The notes beneath the pieces were generated by a model that was not told the DNA's origin, searched no databases, and saw nothing but the letters and a program-made list of their open reading frames with translations. Source: an uncultured Butyricicoccus sp. (GTDB lineage Bacteria > Bacillota > Clostridia > Oscillospirales > Butyricicoccaceae). Taken from it: a DNA stretch of 7,412 bases. A program made the position numbers and the translations under genes. This document shows, one piece after another, positions 7,380-7,412 of this stretch. The stretch lies in assembly GCA_910584935.1 (NCBI GenBank), contig CAJUDU010000097.1, forward strand, positions 1 through 7,412, given 5' to 3'. The first letter of the stretch is position 1; every line of letters starts with the position of its first letter.

Positions 7380-7408
7380 TTGACAAGGGGGAGGAAAAGC
7401 AGTATACT
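7380..7408 (+). promoter_or_regulatory. Near-consensus sigma-A promoter of an unseen downstream gene
   Basis: TTGACA (7380-7385), a 17-bp spacer and TATACT (7403-7408) give a perfect -35, ideal spacing and one mismatch in the -10. The window ends 4 bp after the -10, so the start site (about 7415) and the gene lie outside. The strength of the boxes plus the A-tracts upstream resemble stable-RNA promoters, like the one driving the tRNAs at the other end of the window, but the product cannot be told from here. Confidence 0.75.
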
Positions 7409-7412
7409 AATC

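Noticed and set aside
7357..7383. An eight-codon ATG...TGA frame (MRKNEKKS) before the downstream promoter
   Set aside because: No Shine-Dalgarno, it overlaps the -35 box, and it is best explained by the A-tracts.
7386..7396. GGGGGAGGA, resembling a ribosome binding site
   Set aside because: It lies in the spacer between the -35 and -10 boxes and is not followed by a start codon within the window.

Overview
The window is about 7.4 kb of ordinary bacterial chromosome. It carries two tRNA genes on the minus strand and, diverging from them, a complete two-gene addB-addA operon on the plus strand. The operon encodes the AddAB (RexAB-type) helicase-nuclease that processes double-strand DNA ends for recombination. 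The AddAB pair in the order addB-addA, the Fe-S AddB with a retained P-loop, CCA-encoding tRNA genes and consensus TTGACA/TATAAT-like promoters all fit a Bacillota (Firmicutes) genome. The AddB C-terminal sequence reminds me most of class Clostridia, perhaps the Oscillospirales group, but that placement is an impression and not an alignment. Base composition is intermediate. Both proteins use many TTA/TTG leucine codons alongside CGG/CGT/CGC arginine codons, in the same style, so nothing marks either gene as recently transferred.

Layout. Positions 1-76 hold tRNA-Phe(GAA) and 80-156 hold tRNA-Asp(GTC), both minus strand and only 3 bp apart, so they are almost certainly one transcript. The 165-bp gap from 157 to 321 holds back-to-back promoters. 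A near-consensus minus-strand promoter (175-203) with an A/T-tract UP-like element behind it (208-236) drives the tRNAs. A plus-strand promoter (257-286), whose -35 box is overlapped by a perfect 6-bp inverted repeat (246-258), drives addBA. addB runs from 322 to 3741. addA runs from 3722 to 7291, overlaps the end of addB by 20 bp, and has a strong Shine-Dalgarno inside addB. After addA come a hairpin (7315-7337) that may be a weak terminator and then another near-consensus promoter (7380-7408) preceded by A-tracts. That promoter points out of the window at a gene that cannot be seen.

Function. AddA supplies the active SF1A helicase motor and one RecB-family nuclease site. AddB supplies an Fe-S-stabilised second nuclease site and an inactive helicase-like scaffold that in studied homologues reads Chi. 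All the catalytic residues I looked for in both subunits are present, so the enzyme should be functional. I found no mobile element, CRISPR array, toxin-antitoxin pair or undescribed system. The points worth a second look are small: the palindrome on the addB promoter, a cysteine in the AddB P-loop, a Pro/Lys/Glu linker in AddB, and the unidentified downstream transcription unit.
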